Shown here piece after piece: positions 1 through 5,374 of a DNA stretch of 5,374 nt (positions within the stretch are counted from its first letter, which is position 1; each line of letters starts with the position of its first letter). The position numbers and the translations under genes were made by a program. The notes beneath the pieces are model-generated. The model did no database searches. It had not been told where the DNA came from and was given only the letters and a program-made list of their open reading frames with translations. This DNA is from Marinosulfonomonas sp. (GTDB lineage Bacteria; Pseudomonadota; Alphaproteobacteria; Rhodobacterales; Rhodobacteraceae): contig JAFLKA010000075.1 in the NCBI GenBank assembly GCA_022712735.1, positions 1 to 5,374 of the forward strand, in the 5' to 3' direction.

Positions 1-923
1 TCCTTCAGACGCGCCAGAAACGCATCCTTGATGCCCTTTTGCACGAACACCCGCGTGCCGTTGGAACAGACCTGGCCGGAGGAATAGAAATTCCCCAGAA
101 TGGCCCCACCCACAGCATCCTCCAGATTGGCATCGTCAAAAATGATCAGCGGGGATTTGCCGCCCAATTCCATCGTCACATGCTTCATTTGCGCTGCCGC
201 CGCCGCATAAACCTTTTGCCCTGTGGCCACCGATCCGGTCAGTGAAACCTTGGCCACACGCGGGTCTGTCACCAGCGCCGCCCCCACCTCGCCCATGCCC
301 TGCACCACGTTATAAACGCCCGCAGGCAGGCCCGCCTCGTGCAATATCTCGGCCACTTTCAACGCGCCCAATGGCGTGGTTTCGCTCGGTTTGAACACCA
401 TCGAATTGCCGCAAGCCAGCGCCGGCGCACCTTTCCAGCACGCAATCTGCGTCGGATAGTTCCACGCGCCAATGCCGACACAAACCCCCAAGGCTTCGCG
501 CACGGTATAAACGAAATCGCCGCCACCCAGCGGGATATGTTCGCCTGTCAAACTGCCTGCCAACCCGCCGAAATACTCCAGCGCATCCGCCCCCGATGTG
601 GCATCCGCAACCAGCGTTTCCTGCAACGGCTTGCCTGTGTCCAATGTCTCAAGCACACTCAGATCGTGATTGCGCTCACGCAAAATATCGGCCGCACGGC
701 GTAATACCCGCCCTCGTTCGGTACCCGACATCGCCGCCCATGCGCCTTGCGCCGCCTTGGCACTGCTTAACGCCTGATCAATCACCGCAGGCGTCGCCGC
801 ATACACCCGCGCGATCACCTCGCCGGTGGCAGGATAGATCACATCAATCGGGGTGCCGGATGTATCTTCGACATATTCGCCATTAATGAAATGGCTGGCT
901 TTGGGTTGGGCGTTGTGGTTCAT
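1..923 (-). CDS. betB: Betaine aldehyde dehydrogenase BetB, N-terminal 307 codons (3' end beyond the window)
   Basis: Cytoplasmic NAD(P)-dependent enzyme that oxidises betaine aldehyde to glycine betaine, the last step of choline oxidation. I translated the minus strand from the ATG at 923; it stays open to position 1. Aldehyde dehydrogenase landmarks are intact: GAWNYP (Asn155, oxyanion hole), FKPSE (Lys178, cofactor contact), LTGSVATG (about 228-235, nucleotide binding), MELGGKSP with general base Glu252, and [11 protein letters not shown] with catalytic Cys286. Glu252 and Cys286 fall at the same numbers as in characterised BetB enzymes, so the start is very likely right. The family is about 485-490 residues, so roughly 180 are missing. 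A GGAGG ribosome binding site (935-931) lies 7 bases before the ATG. The gene follows betC by 43 bases on the same strand and is probably in the same operon; betA is expected next. GabD-type or other aldehyde dehydrogenases are less likely given the motif numbering and context. Confidence 0.95.
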   Translation of the reverse strand, partial: MNHNAQPKASHFINGEYVEDTSGTPIDVIYPATGEVIARVYAATPAVIDQALSSAKAAQGAWAAMSGTERGRVLRRAADILRERNHDLSVLETLDTGKPLQETLVADATSGADALEYFGGLAGSLTGEHIPLGGGDFVYTVREALGVCVGIGAWNYPTQIACWKGAPALACGNSMVFKPSETTPLGALKVAEILHEAGLPAGVYNVVQGMGEVGAALVTDPRVAKVSLTGSVATGQKVYAAAAAQMKHVTMELGGKSPLIIFDDANLEDAVGGAILGNFYSSGQVCSNGTRVFVQKGIKDAFLARLK

Positions 924-966
924 TTTTTTGCCTCCGGCGGAGATATTTGTGAAAAGAAGAAGGGGA
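924..966 (-). other. betC-betB intergenic spacer with a palindrome over the betB ribosome binding site
   Basis: On the minus strand this 43-base spacer contains CTCC-GCC-GGAG (942-932), an 11-base perfect inverted repeat with 4-base arms and a 3-base loop. Its right arm is part of the GGAGG ribosome binding site of betB (935-931). An A-run sits between the site and the ATG. No T-run follows the palindrome in the direction of transcription, so it is not an intrinsic terminator. On the plus strand the same stretch reads GCCTCCGGCGGAGATATTT and then a purine-rich GAAAAGAAGAA (930-961). From memory this resembles a motif dispersed between genes in Rhodobacteraceae genomes; I cannot verify that here. 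A role in limiting betB translation is inference. Confidence 0.5.
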
Positions 967-1015
967 TCAATCCCTGCTAGGGAAGCGTTCCCCCCTTGGA
1001 AAGCGTTTGCTTTCC
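963..1015 (-). repeat. Three consecutive short inverted repeats at the 3' end of betC
   Basis: Three perfect inverted repeats lie within 53 bases. GGAAAGC-GTTT-GCTTTCC is at 998-1015 (7-base arms, 4-base loop). GGGAA-GCG-TTCCC is at 980-992 (5-base arms, 3-base loop). GGGAT-CA-ATCCC is at 963-974 (5-base arms, 2-base spacer) and covers the betC stop codon. The first two lie inside coding sequence for the last residues of BetC. None is followed by a T-run, so they do not look like intrinsic terminators. They could protect the betC end of the message or mark a processing site, which is inference; chance is possible for the two shorter ones. Confidence 0.5.
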
Positions 1016-2496
1016 TCCAGATTATTCAAGTTCATGTGGTTGCGCATGTATCGCTCGCTGGCTTTTTGCAGCGGTTGGTAGTCCCAAGGGTAATACTCGC
1101 CACCTCGCAAAGCCTCGTAAACCACCCAGCGGCGCGCCTGACTTTGGCGCACATCGGCATCATAGGCGGCCAGATCCCAACGCGCCTCGGATTTCGCGCG
1201 CAGGGTTTGCAGGGTGCCAGCATGGGCAGGATTATCGGCCAAATTCACCAGCTCATGCGGGTCCGCTTCCAGATCAAACAGCTGGTCAGGGTCCAGCGCG
1301 CAACGGTTGTATTTCCACTTGCCATAGCGCAGACTGACCATCGGCGCATAGGATGCCTCGGCGGCGTATTCCATTGCCACAGGCGTTGTGCGCTCACCGC
1401 CGCGCGCCAGATCAAGCAAGCTCTCGCCATCAGTCCAGGGCGCGACCTCGTCCATCGACACGCCCGCCAGATCGCAGAGCGTCGGGGTGACGTCGATATT
1501 GGAAACAGGCGCATCCACACGACCGACGGGCAGATCAGGTGCGGCAATCATCAACGGCACCCGAGACGAGCCCTCGTAAAAGCTCATCTTGAACCAAAGC
1601 CCACGCTCTCCCAGCATATCGCCGTGGTCCGAAACAAAGACGATCACCGCTTCTTGCCCCGTGTCCGCAAGCACCGCCAGCATCTCGCCAACCTTGTCAT
1701 CCAGATAGCTGATATTGGCAAAATAGGCACGGCGCGAACGGCTGATATTTTCCGGCGTAATATCAAAACTGCGCCAGTCATTGGCGTCAAATATCCGCTG
1801 TGAATGCGCATCATGATCCTGATAAGGCATCGCAGCAACATTGGGCTGCAAGTGCTTGCAATCCTCATATAAATCCCAATATTTCTTCCGCGCCACATAG
1901 GGGTCGTGCGGGTGGGTAAAGCTGGCCGTTAAGCACCAAGGACGCGCATCTTCACCCCGCGCCAAATCATATAATTTGGCACAAGCATGATAGGCGACCT
2001 CGTCGTCATATTCCATCTGGTTGGAAATCTCGGCCACACCGGCCCCCGTCACCGACCCCATATTATGATACCACCAATCGATCCGTTCCCCCAGTTTGCG
2101 GTAATCCGGCGTCCAGCCAAAATCGGCTGGGTAAATATCAGTGGTCAGGCGTTCCTCGAACCCATGCATCTGGTCGGGTCCAACAAAATGCATTTTGCCC
2201 GACAGACAGGTCTGATACCCCGCGCGGCGCAGATGGTGCGCATAGGTCGGGATCGAGGAAGGAAACTCGGCCGCATTATCATAGACACCGGTGCGCGACG
2301 GCAATTGCCCAGACATAAAGCTGGCCCGCCCCGGCGCACACAACGGCGAGGCAGTATAGGTGTTGGCAAACCGCGTTGATCGCGCCGCCAAGGCCTTTAG
2401 GTTTGGCGCGTGCAGCCAATCGGCAGGGCCATCGGGAAACAGCGTGCCATTCAGCTGATCCACCATGATGATCAGGATATTGGGCGCAGTTTTCAC
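967..2496 (-). CDS. betC: Choline sulfatase BetC
   Basis: Cytoplasmic type I sulfatase that hydrolyses choline-O-sulfate to choline and sulfate, feeding the Bet pathway. Numbered from the GTG at 2496 (509 aa): metal ligand Asp13 in NILIIMVDQ, the sulfatase signature CAPGR with Cys53 (the residue converted to formylglycine), SGKMH (Lys101, His103), FTHPHDPY (His195) and [15 protein letters not shown] (Asp290, His291, Lys303). The C-terminal part carries [11 protein letters not shown] and [16 protein letters not shown], typical of BetC rather than of general sulfatases. The start is uncertain. The GTG at 2496 gives the family length and puts the key residues within one position of the rhizobial enzyme as I remember it, but has no clear ribosome binding site. 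A TTG at 2511 (514 aa) has GAGG 9 bases upstream and overlaps the lipoprotein stop. The ATG pair at 2541/2538 (524 or 523 aa) adds a basic, non-family N-terminus. It is coupled to the lipoprotein gene upstream and followed by betB. Confidence 0.95.
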   Translation of the reverse strand: MKTAPNILIIMVDQLNGTLFPDGPADWLHAPNLKALAARSTRFANTYTASPLCAPGRASFMSGQLPSRTGVYDNAAEFPSSIPTYAHHLRRAGYQTCLSGKMHFVGPDQMHGFEERLTTDIYPADFGWTPDYRKLGERIDWWYHNMGSVTGAGVAEISNQMEYDDEVAYHACAKLYDLARGEDARPWCLTASFTHPHDPYVARKKYWDLYEDCKHLQPNVAAMPYQDHDAHSQRIFDANDWRSFDITPENISRSRRAYFANISYLDDKVGEMLAVLADTGQEAVIVFVSDHGDMLGERGLWFKMSFYEGSSRVPLMIAAPDLPVGRVDAPVSNIDVTPTLCDLAGVSMDEVAPWTDGESLLDLARGGERTTPVAMEYAAEASYAPMVSLRYGKWKYNRCALDPDQLFDLEADPHELVNLADNPAHAGTLQTLRAKSEARWDLAAYDADVRQSQARRWVVYEALRGGEYYPWDYQPLQKASERYMRNHMNLNNLEESKRFPRGERFPSRD

Positions 2497-2503
2497 ATCA
2501 CGG

Positions 2504-2830
2504 CTAGTCAATACAAATTTCCTCGGCCTTACCCTCATCATTCAGATAGGACAGGCAGCCATAGCTAAAGGTTTGGGAACAGCTGCGCGTGTCGGCCATA
2601 CACATCCCCTGACAGTCACTGTCACGGTTGCAGGATTTGCCACCATCGCTGTAATTCGGAAAACACTGCTGAAGCGCCAGTATACCGCCGCGCCCCCACC
2701 TTCCGCCCGCCTCAAGGCATTCCACCTTTTGCTGCGCCAGCACTTGTTCCTCTTTCGTCATGCACGACGCCAGAACCCCGGCCATCAACAGCCCCGCCCC
2801 CAGCATCAGGATTTTGCTGTTCAGTTTCAT
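2504..2830 (-). CDS. Small cysteine-rich lipoprotein of unknown function inside the bet operon
   Basis: I do not recognise a named function. The 108-residue product starts with a short basic N-terminus, a hydrophobic stretch (about 7-20) and a lipobox LASC with the lipidated cysteine at 23. Met follows at +2 rather than Asp, so an outer-membrane location is plausible. The mature part has eight further cysteines (38, 56, 67, 73, 77, 84, 92, 106), an even number compatible with four disulfides, with features such as CLEAGGRWG, SDGGKSC, SDCQGMC, YGC and a terminal EEICID. The ATG overlaps the betI stop as ATGA, and an AAGGA site (2844-2840) lies 9 bases upstream. Its stop at 2504-2506 lies 7 bases before the GTG candidate start of betC, or overlaps the TTG candidate. 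This tight packing makes it very likely co-expressed and translationally coupled with betI and betC. The signal sequence, even cysteine count and coupling argue for a real gene. A link to choline or choline sulfate is suggested only by position. Confidence 0.88.
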   Translation of the reverse strand: MKLNSKILMLGAGLLMAGVLASCMTKEEQVLAQQKVECLEAGGRWGRGGILALQQCFPNYSDGGKSCNRDSDCQGMCMADTRSCSQTFSYGCLSYLNDEGKAEEICID

Positions 2831-3420
2831 CCGACATGTTCCTTTTGAGTATCCAGCATCATATCCAGACAGCCCAGCACCCGTTCGGATGCAATGCGCC
2901 CATCCGGCATGGAATCCCGCAGCGCGTGGCGGATGTACAAACCGTCAATCAAGGCCGCGATGTTGGCCGCCACATCGGGCGCACGCGCCCCGATCAGCGG
3001 GCGCAATTCGTGCAGCAGGTTCGAGCGAAGCCGCGCCTGATAGACATTCAGCAGCCGCTTGGCCCCGTTCGATGTCTGGGCCTGCACATAGAAATTCATC
3101 CACGCGCTGATCACCTCGCTGCGAAAATGCCCTGCCTCAAAACTGGCGCGGATGATCGCCTCCAGTCGCGCACGCGGGCCATCCGCGACCGTTAACGCCG
3201 CCCGCACCTGTGCGCCGTAAACGCTTAGAATATGGCGCATCGCGGCGATGAATATCTGGTCTTTGCCACCGAAATAGTGATGCGCCAAAGCGCTCGACAT
3301 CCCCGCCCGTTTGGCAATCTGGCTGACCGTCACGTCCAGCGACCCCGCGCGCCCGATTTCCACAATCGTCGCTTCCACTAATGCGCTGCGTCGGATAGGC
3401 TCCATCCCGAGTTTAGGCAT
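2827..3420 (-). CDS. betI: Choline-responsive TetR-family repressor BetI
   Basis: DNA-binding repressor of choline-to-betaine genes; family members are relieved by choline. The 197-residue product opens with MPKLGMEPIRR, nearly the same as the characterised BetI N-terminus. A TetR helix-turn-helix follows at about residues 30-52 (TVSQIAKRAGMSSALAHHYF). The C-terminal ligand/dimer domain includes FEAGHFRSEVISAWMNFYVQ (about 94-113) and AALIDGLYIRHAL (155-167), both typical of BetI. The length matches the usual 195-205. I chose the ATG at 3420 because GGAG (3430-3427) lies 6 bases upstream and the family N-terminus begins there; the reading frame stays open further upstream but runs antisense to choX. 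It is first in the minus-strand operon, so it is probably autoregulated through the adjacent palindrome. Its stop overlaps the lipoprotein start (ATGA). Confidence 0.95.
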   Translation of the reverse strand: MPKLGMEPIRRSALVEATIVEIGRAGSLDVTVSQIAKRAGMSSALAHHYFGGKDQIFIAAMRHILSVYGAQVRAALTVADGPRARLEAIIRASFEAGHFRSEVISAWMNFYVQAQTSNGAKRLLNVYQARLRSNLLHELRPLIGARAPDVAANIAALIDGLYIRHALRDSMPDGRIASERVLGCLDMMLDTQKEHVG

Positions 3421-3438
3421 GATTTTCTCCAAAATGAC

Positions 3439-3468
3439 TTGCCAAAACCAAATCTGTTGTATTTTAAT
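3439..3468 (+). promoter_or_regulatory. Candidate sigma-70-type promoter of choXWV
   Basis: TTGCCA (3439-3444, one mismatch to TTGACA) and TTTAAT (3463-3468, one mismatch to TATAAT) are separated by 18 bases. The predicted start site falls inside the operator near 3475, leaving a leader of about 40 bases before choX. Repressor binding at 3464-3483 would cover the -10 and start site. The match is by eye only. Confidence 0.5.
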
Positions 3469-3483
3469 TGACTCGTCAATCAA
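3456..3483 (-). promoter_or_regulatory. Candidate promoter of the betI operon
   Basis: Reading the minus strand, TTGATT (3483-3478) and TACAAC (3461-3456) are 16 bases apart, each matching four of six consensus positions. The -35 element lies in one arm of the operator, and the -10 is about 36 bases upstream of the betI ATG. The match is weak; the main support is the overlap with the palindrome and the lack of a better candidate in this short region. Confidence 0.35.
3464..3483. promoter_or_regulatory. Probable BetI operator
   Basis: The 20-base near-palindrome TTAATTGACTCGTCAATCAA has a perfect core ATTGAC-TC-GTCAAT and outer arms matching at two more positions per side (8 of 10 arm positions in total). 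It closely resembles the BetI box I remember from other Proteobacteria, of the form TTGATTGAACGTTCAATCAA. It lies between divergent betI and choX, overlapping the -10 of the candidate choX promoter and the -35 of the candidate betI promoter. One bound BetI could therefore repress both uptake and catabolism genes. Assignment to BetI rests on motif resemblance and position. Confidence 0.8.
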
Positions 3484-3513
3484 TAAAAACACAACCAACC
3501 TGGGAGCGACATT

Positions 3514-4440
3514 ATGACCTTCAAAACCACCCTCTCCGCACTGGCCCTGACGGCCATCGCCGGAACCGCCGCCGCTGATTGCAGCAACGTCATCTTTTCC
3601 GATGTGGGCTGGACCGACATCACCGCCACCACCGCCGCCACAACCGTGGTGCTGGGCGCGCTTGGCTATGACACAGACATTAAAATCCTGTCGGTGCCGG
3701 TGACCTATGTCGGCCTGTCCGAGGGCGATATCGACGTGTTCCTTGGCAACTGGATGCCGACAATGGAGGCCGACATTGCCGCCTACCGCGAGGCTGGCAC
3801 CGTCGATACCGTGCGGGCCAATCTGGAAGGTGCAAAATATACGCTGGCGGTGAACTCCGTCGCAAAATCGCTTGGTATCAAGGACTTCGCCGATCTGGCG
3901 GCCCATTCGGATGCGCTCGACGGCAAGATTTACGGCATCGAGCCTGGCAATGACGGCAACCGTTTGATCCAGTCAATGATTGATGGCGACGCCTTTGGCC
4001 TAAAGGGTTTCGAGGTGGTTGAGAGTTCCGAGCAAGGCATGCTGTCGCAAGTCGAGCGCCTTACCCGCAAGGACCAACCGATCATTTTCCTTGGATGGGA
4101 GCCCCACCCGATGAACGCCAATTTCGACATGGGATATCTGACCGGTGGTGATGATTTCTTTGGTCCCAATCTGGGCGGCGCCACCGTCCACACCAACACC
4201 CGCGCCGGTTATGTTTCGGAATGCCCGAATGTGGGCGCATTGCTGAACAACCTGTCGTTCACCTTGGCGATGGAGAACGAGATCATGGGCGCGATCCTGA
4301 ATGATGGCACCGATCCTGCCGAGGCCGCAACCGCATGGCTAAAAGGCAATGGCGATGTGCTTGGCCCGTGGCTGCAAGGGGTCACCACCAAAGACGGTGG
4401 CGATGCGATGGCCGCTGTCAAAGGTGCCCTGGGTCTGTAA
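3514..4440 (+). CDS. choX: Periplasmic choline-binding protein ChoX
   Basis: Substrate-binding protein of the ChoXWV ABC importer, delivering choline (and more weakly acetylcholine in known homologues) to ChoW. The 308-residue product has a Sec signal peptide with likely cleavage at TAAA|DC (after Ala21). The residues known to form the choline site in rhizobial ChoX are all present with a uniform offset of -10: Trp33, Asp35, Trp80, Tyr109, Asn146 and Trp195. The disulfide pair corresponds to Cys23 and Cys237. Motifs include SDVGWTD, FLGNWMPTM, GIEPGNDGN and FLGWEPHPMN. This agreement favours choline over glycine betaine or proline betaine, whose binding proteins arrange the box differently. 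The start has GGGAG (3502-3506) 7 bases upstream. It is the first gene after the operator and probably choline-inducible. A terminator-like stem-loop separates it from choW. Confidence 0.96.
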   Translation: MTFKTTLSALALTAIAGTAAADCSNVIFSDVGWTDITATTAATTVVLGALGYDTDIKILSVPVTYVGLSEGDIDVFLGNWMPTMEADIAAYREAGTVDTVRANLEGAKYTLAVNSVAKSLGIKDFADLAAHSDALDGKIYGIEPGNDGNRLIQSMIDGDAFGLKGFEVVESSEQGMLSQVERLTRKDQPIIFLGWEPHPMNANFDMGYLTGGDDFFGPNLGGATVHTNTRAGYVSECPNVGALLNNLSFTLAMENEIMGAILNDGTDPAEAATAWLKGNGDVLGPWLQGVTTKDGGDAMAAVKGALGL

Positions 4441-4457
4441 ACCCGCACAGCAATCAG

Positions 4458-4488
4458 CAGCCCCCCGCACCTGTAGGGGGCTGTTTTT
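4458..4488 (+). terminator. Stem-loop with T-run between choX and choW (attenuating terminator)
   Basis: CAGCCCCC (4458-4465) pairs perfectly with GGGGGCTG (4476-4483) around a 10-base loop and is followed at once by TTTTT (4484-4488), the standard form of an intrinsic terminator. Because choW and choV follow on the same strand without an obvious promoter, partial termination or 3'-end protection would give more ChoX than permease, the usual stoichiometry for ABC importers. Partial read-through is inference. Confidence 0.85.
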
Positions 4489-4524
4489 CTGCCTGCCATT
4501 TTGCAGGACCACAGGAGGCGCGAT

Positions 4525-5358
4525 ATGGACTGGCTAACCGAGACCAAAATCCCCGTCGGGAAATTTGCCAAAGGCATATTTGACTGGCTCAAGGACGAGG
4601 GCGAGCCGTTCTTTGACTGGCTGTCCCTGATGATGGAGATGATGATCGACGCCATCCTCTGGGTGCTGCAAACCCCGCATCCGCTGATCACCATCGCCGG
4701 TTTCGTCGCCTTAACGTGGGTGCTGCAACGCAGCTGGAAAACCTGCCTGTTTGTGGCGCTCGGCTTCCTGTTTATCATCAACCAAGGCTATTGGGAGGAA
4801 ACCACCGAAAGCCTGACGCTGGTGATATCGGCTTGCGTCGTTTGCATGGCCATCGGCGTGCCCATCGGCATCGCCGCCGCGCATCGTCCGCGCCTGTATC
4901 AGGCGATGCGCCCCGTGCTGGACCTGATGCAAACGCTGCCCTCATTTGTCTACCTGATCCCGGCGATTGTGTTCTTTGGCCTTGGCATGGTGCCCGGCCT
5001 GATCGCCACGGTGATCTTTGTGGTCCCCGCCCCGATCCGGCTGACTCATCTGGGCGTCAGCTCCACCCCGCAACCCCTATTGGAGGCCGCCCAGGCCTTC
5101 GGCGCCACCCCGCGCCAAACCCTGTGGAAAGTTGAATTTCCCTATGCCATGCCGCAGATCATGGCGGGGCTAAACCAGACCATCATGCTGTCGCTCTCAA
5201 TGGTGGTGATCGCCGCGCTTGTGGGTGCCGACGGGTTGGGCGTGCCGGTGGTGCGGGCGCTGAACACGGTGAACGCAGCGCTTGGATTTGAGAGCGGGTT
5301 CGTTATCGTCGTCGTCGCCATCATGCTGGACCGGATATTGCGGGTAGAACAAAAATGA
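4525..5358 (+). CDS. choW: Choline ABC transporter permease ChoW
   Basis: Inner-membrane permease of the choline importer, working with ChoX outside and ChoV inside. The 277-residue product has a ProW/OpuAB-like N-terminus (IPVGKFAKGIFDWLKDEG, 9-26), followed by hydrophobic segments at roughly 35-50, 53-69, 73-87, 95-118, 140-170, 217-240 and 255-270. The EAA loop that docks the ATPase is clear at 187-207 (EAAQAFGATPRQTLWKVEFP, including Gly193). The length fits known ChoW proteins of about 280. I chose the ATG at 4525 because AGGAGG (4513-4518) lies 6 bases upstream; the frame could extend to a TTG at 4501 but that lacks support. Its stop overlaps the choV start as ATGA, implying coupled translation. 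Substrate assignment depends on choX next door, since related permeases for betaine or proline look similar. Confidence 0.94.
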   Translation: MDWLTETKIPVGKFAKGIFDWLKDEGEPFFDWLSLMMEMMIDAILWVLQTPHPLITIAGFVALTWVLQRSWKTCLFVALGFLFIINQGYWEETTESLTLVISACVVCMAIGVPIGIAAAHRPRLYQAMRPVLDLMQTLPSFVYLIPAIVFFGLGMVPGLIATVIFVVPAPIRLTHLGVSSTPQPLLEAAQAFGATPRQTLWKVEFPYAMPQIMAGLNQTIMLSLSMVVIAALVGADGLGVPVVRALNTVNAALGFESGFVIVVVAIMLDRILRVEQK

Positions 5359-5374
5359 GCGCGGTTATTTTTGA
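5355..5374 (+). CDS. choV: Start of the choline ABC transporter ATPase ChoV (truncated by window end)
   Basis: An ATG at 5355 overlaps the choW stop (ATGA) and opens a frame reading MSAVIF before the window ends. Too little is visible for a domain call. The identification rests on the conserved choX-choW-choV order and the coupled overlap. There is no strong ribosome binding site just upstream, consistent with translation coupled to choW. Confidence 0.7.

Noticed and set aside
39..886. Plus-strand open frames opposite betB
   Set aside because: They lie wholly within the antisense of betB, whose catalytic and cofactor motifs are intact; the translations show no domain or credible start signal.
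921..942. T-run next to the CTCCGGCGGAG palindrome as a possible intrinsic terminator
   Set aside because: On the plus strand the Ts come before the hairpin, and on the minus strand the hairpin is followed by As. Neither orientation gives a hairpin followed by a T-run.
853..1803. Long plus-strand open frame (316 codons) antisense to betC and the betB start
   Set aside because: It lies opposite a sulfatase with every catalytic motif intact. Its translation shows no recognisable domain and is rich in Arg, His and Gln, as expected from a GC-rich antisense shadow.
3421..3906. N-terminal extension of betI upstream of the ATG at 3420
   Set aside because: The extra residues are antisense to choX and cross the operator region. 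The family N-terminus MPKLGM begins at 3420 with a good ribosome binding site.
4209..4781. Minus-strand open frame (190 codons) across the choX end and choW start
   Set aside because: It is antisense to two well-supported genes and to the terminator stem-loop, with no recognisable protein features.
1..5374. A wholly new multigene system, mobile element or CRISPR array
   Set aside because: All but one of the genes belong to the known choline/betaine pathway. I saw no transposase, terminal repeats, direct-repeat arrays or RNA genes.

Overview
The window is a choline uptake and oxidation locus. It has two divergent transcription units: betI - small lipoprotein - betC - betB on the minus strand, and choX - choW - choV on the plus strand. 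The family matches, high GC content, codon use and the betI-betC-betB gene order (as in the rhizobial betICBA operon) point to an alphaproteobacterium. The proximity of choXWV suggests the Rhodobacteraceae/Roseobacter group. That placement is inference from gene order and remembered protein similarity; no search was run.

Layout: positions 1-923 (minus) hold the N-terminal 307 codons of betB, betaine aldehyde dehydrogenase, cut by the window edge. A gap of 43 bases follows, with a GC-rich palindrome over the betB ribosome binding site. Then comes betC, choline sulfatase (967 to about 2496, minus). A 108-residue cysteine-rich lipoprotein gene (2504-2830, minus) lies between betC and betI (2827-3420, minus), the TetR-type choline-responsive repressor. 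The 93-base intergenic region (3421-3513) carries a 20-base near-palindrome of BetI-operator type overlapping candidate divergent promoters. On the plus strand are choX (3514-4440, choline-binding protein), a strong stem-loop with a T-run (4458-4488), choW (4525-5358, permease) and the first 20 bases of choV (from 5355, ATPase).

How the genes work together: ChoX captures choline in the periplasm, and ChoW with ChoV imports it using ATP. BetC hydrolyses choline-O-sulfate to choline and sulfate. A choline dehydrogenase (betA, presumably beyond position 1) would make betaine aldehyde, and BetB oxidises that to glycine betaine, an osmoprotectant and carbon/nitrogen source. BetI probably represses both units from the shared operator until choline is present.

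Most of this is a known pathway. The least explained element is the cysteine-rich lipoprotein, which shares an ATGA overlap with betI and runs up against the betC start. The run of small inverted repeats at the betC/betB junction and the unresolved betC start also deserve attention. I see no mobile elements, tRNA or rRNA genes, or CRISPR arrays, and no gene-free stretch longer than 300 bases.
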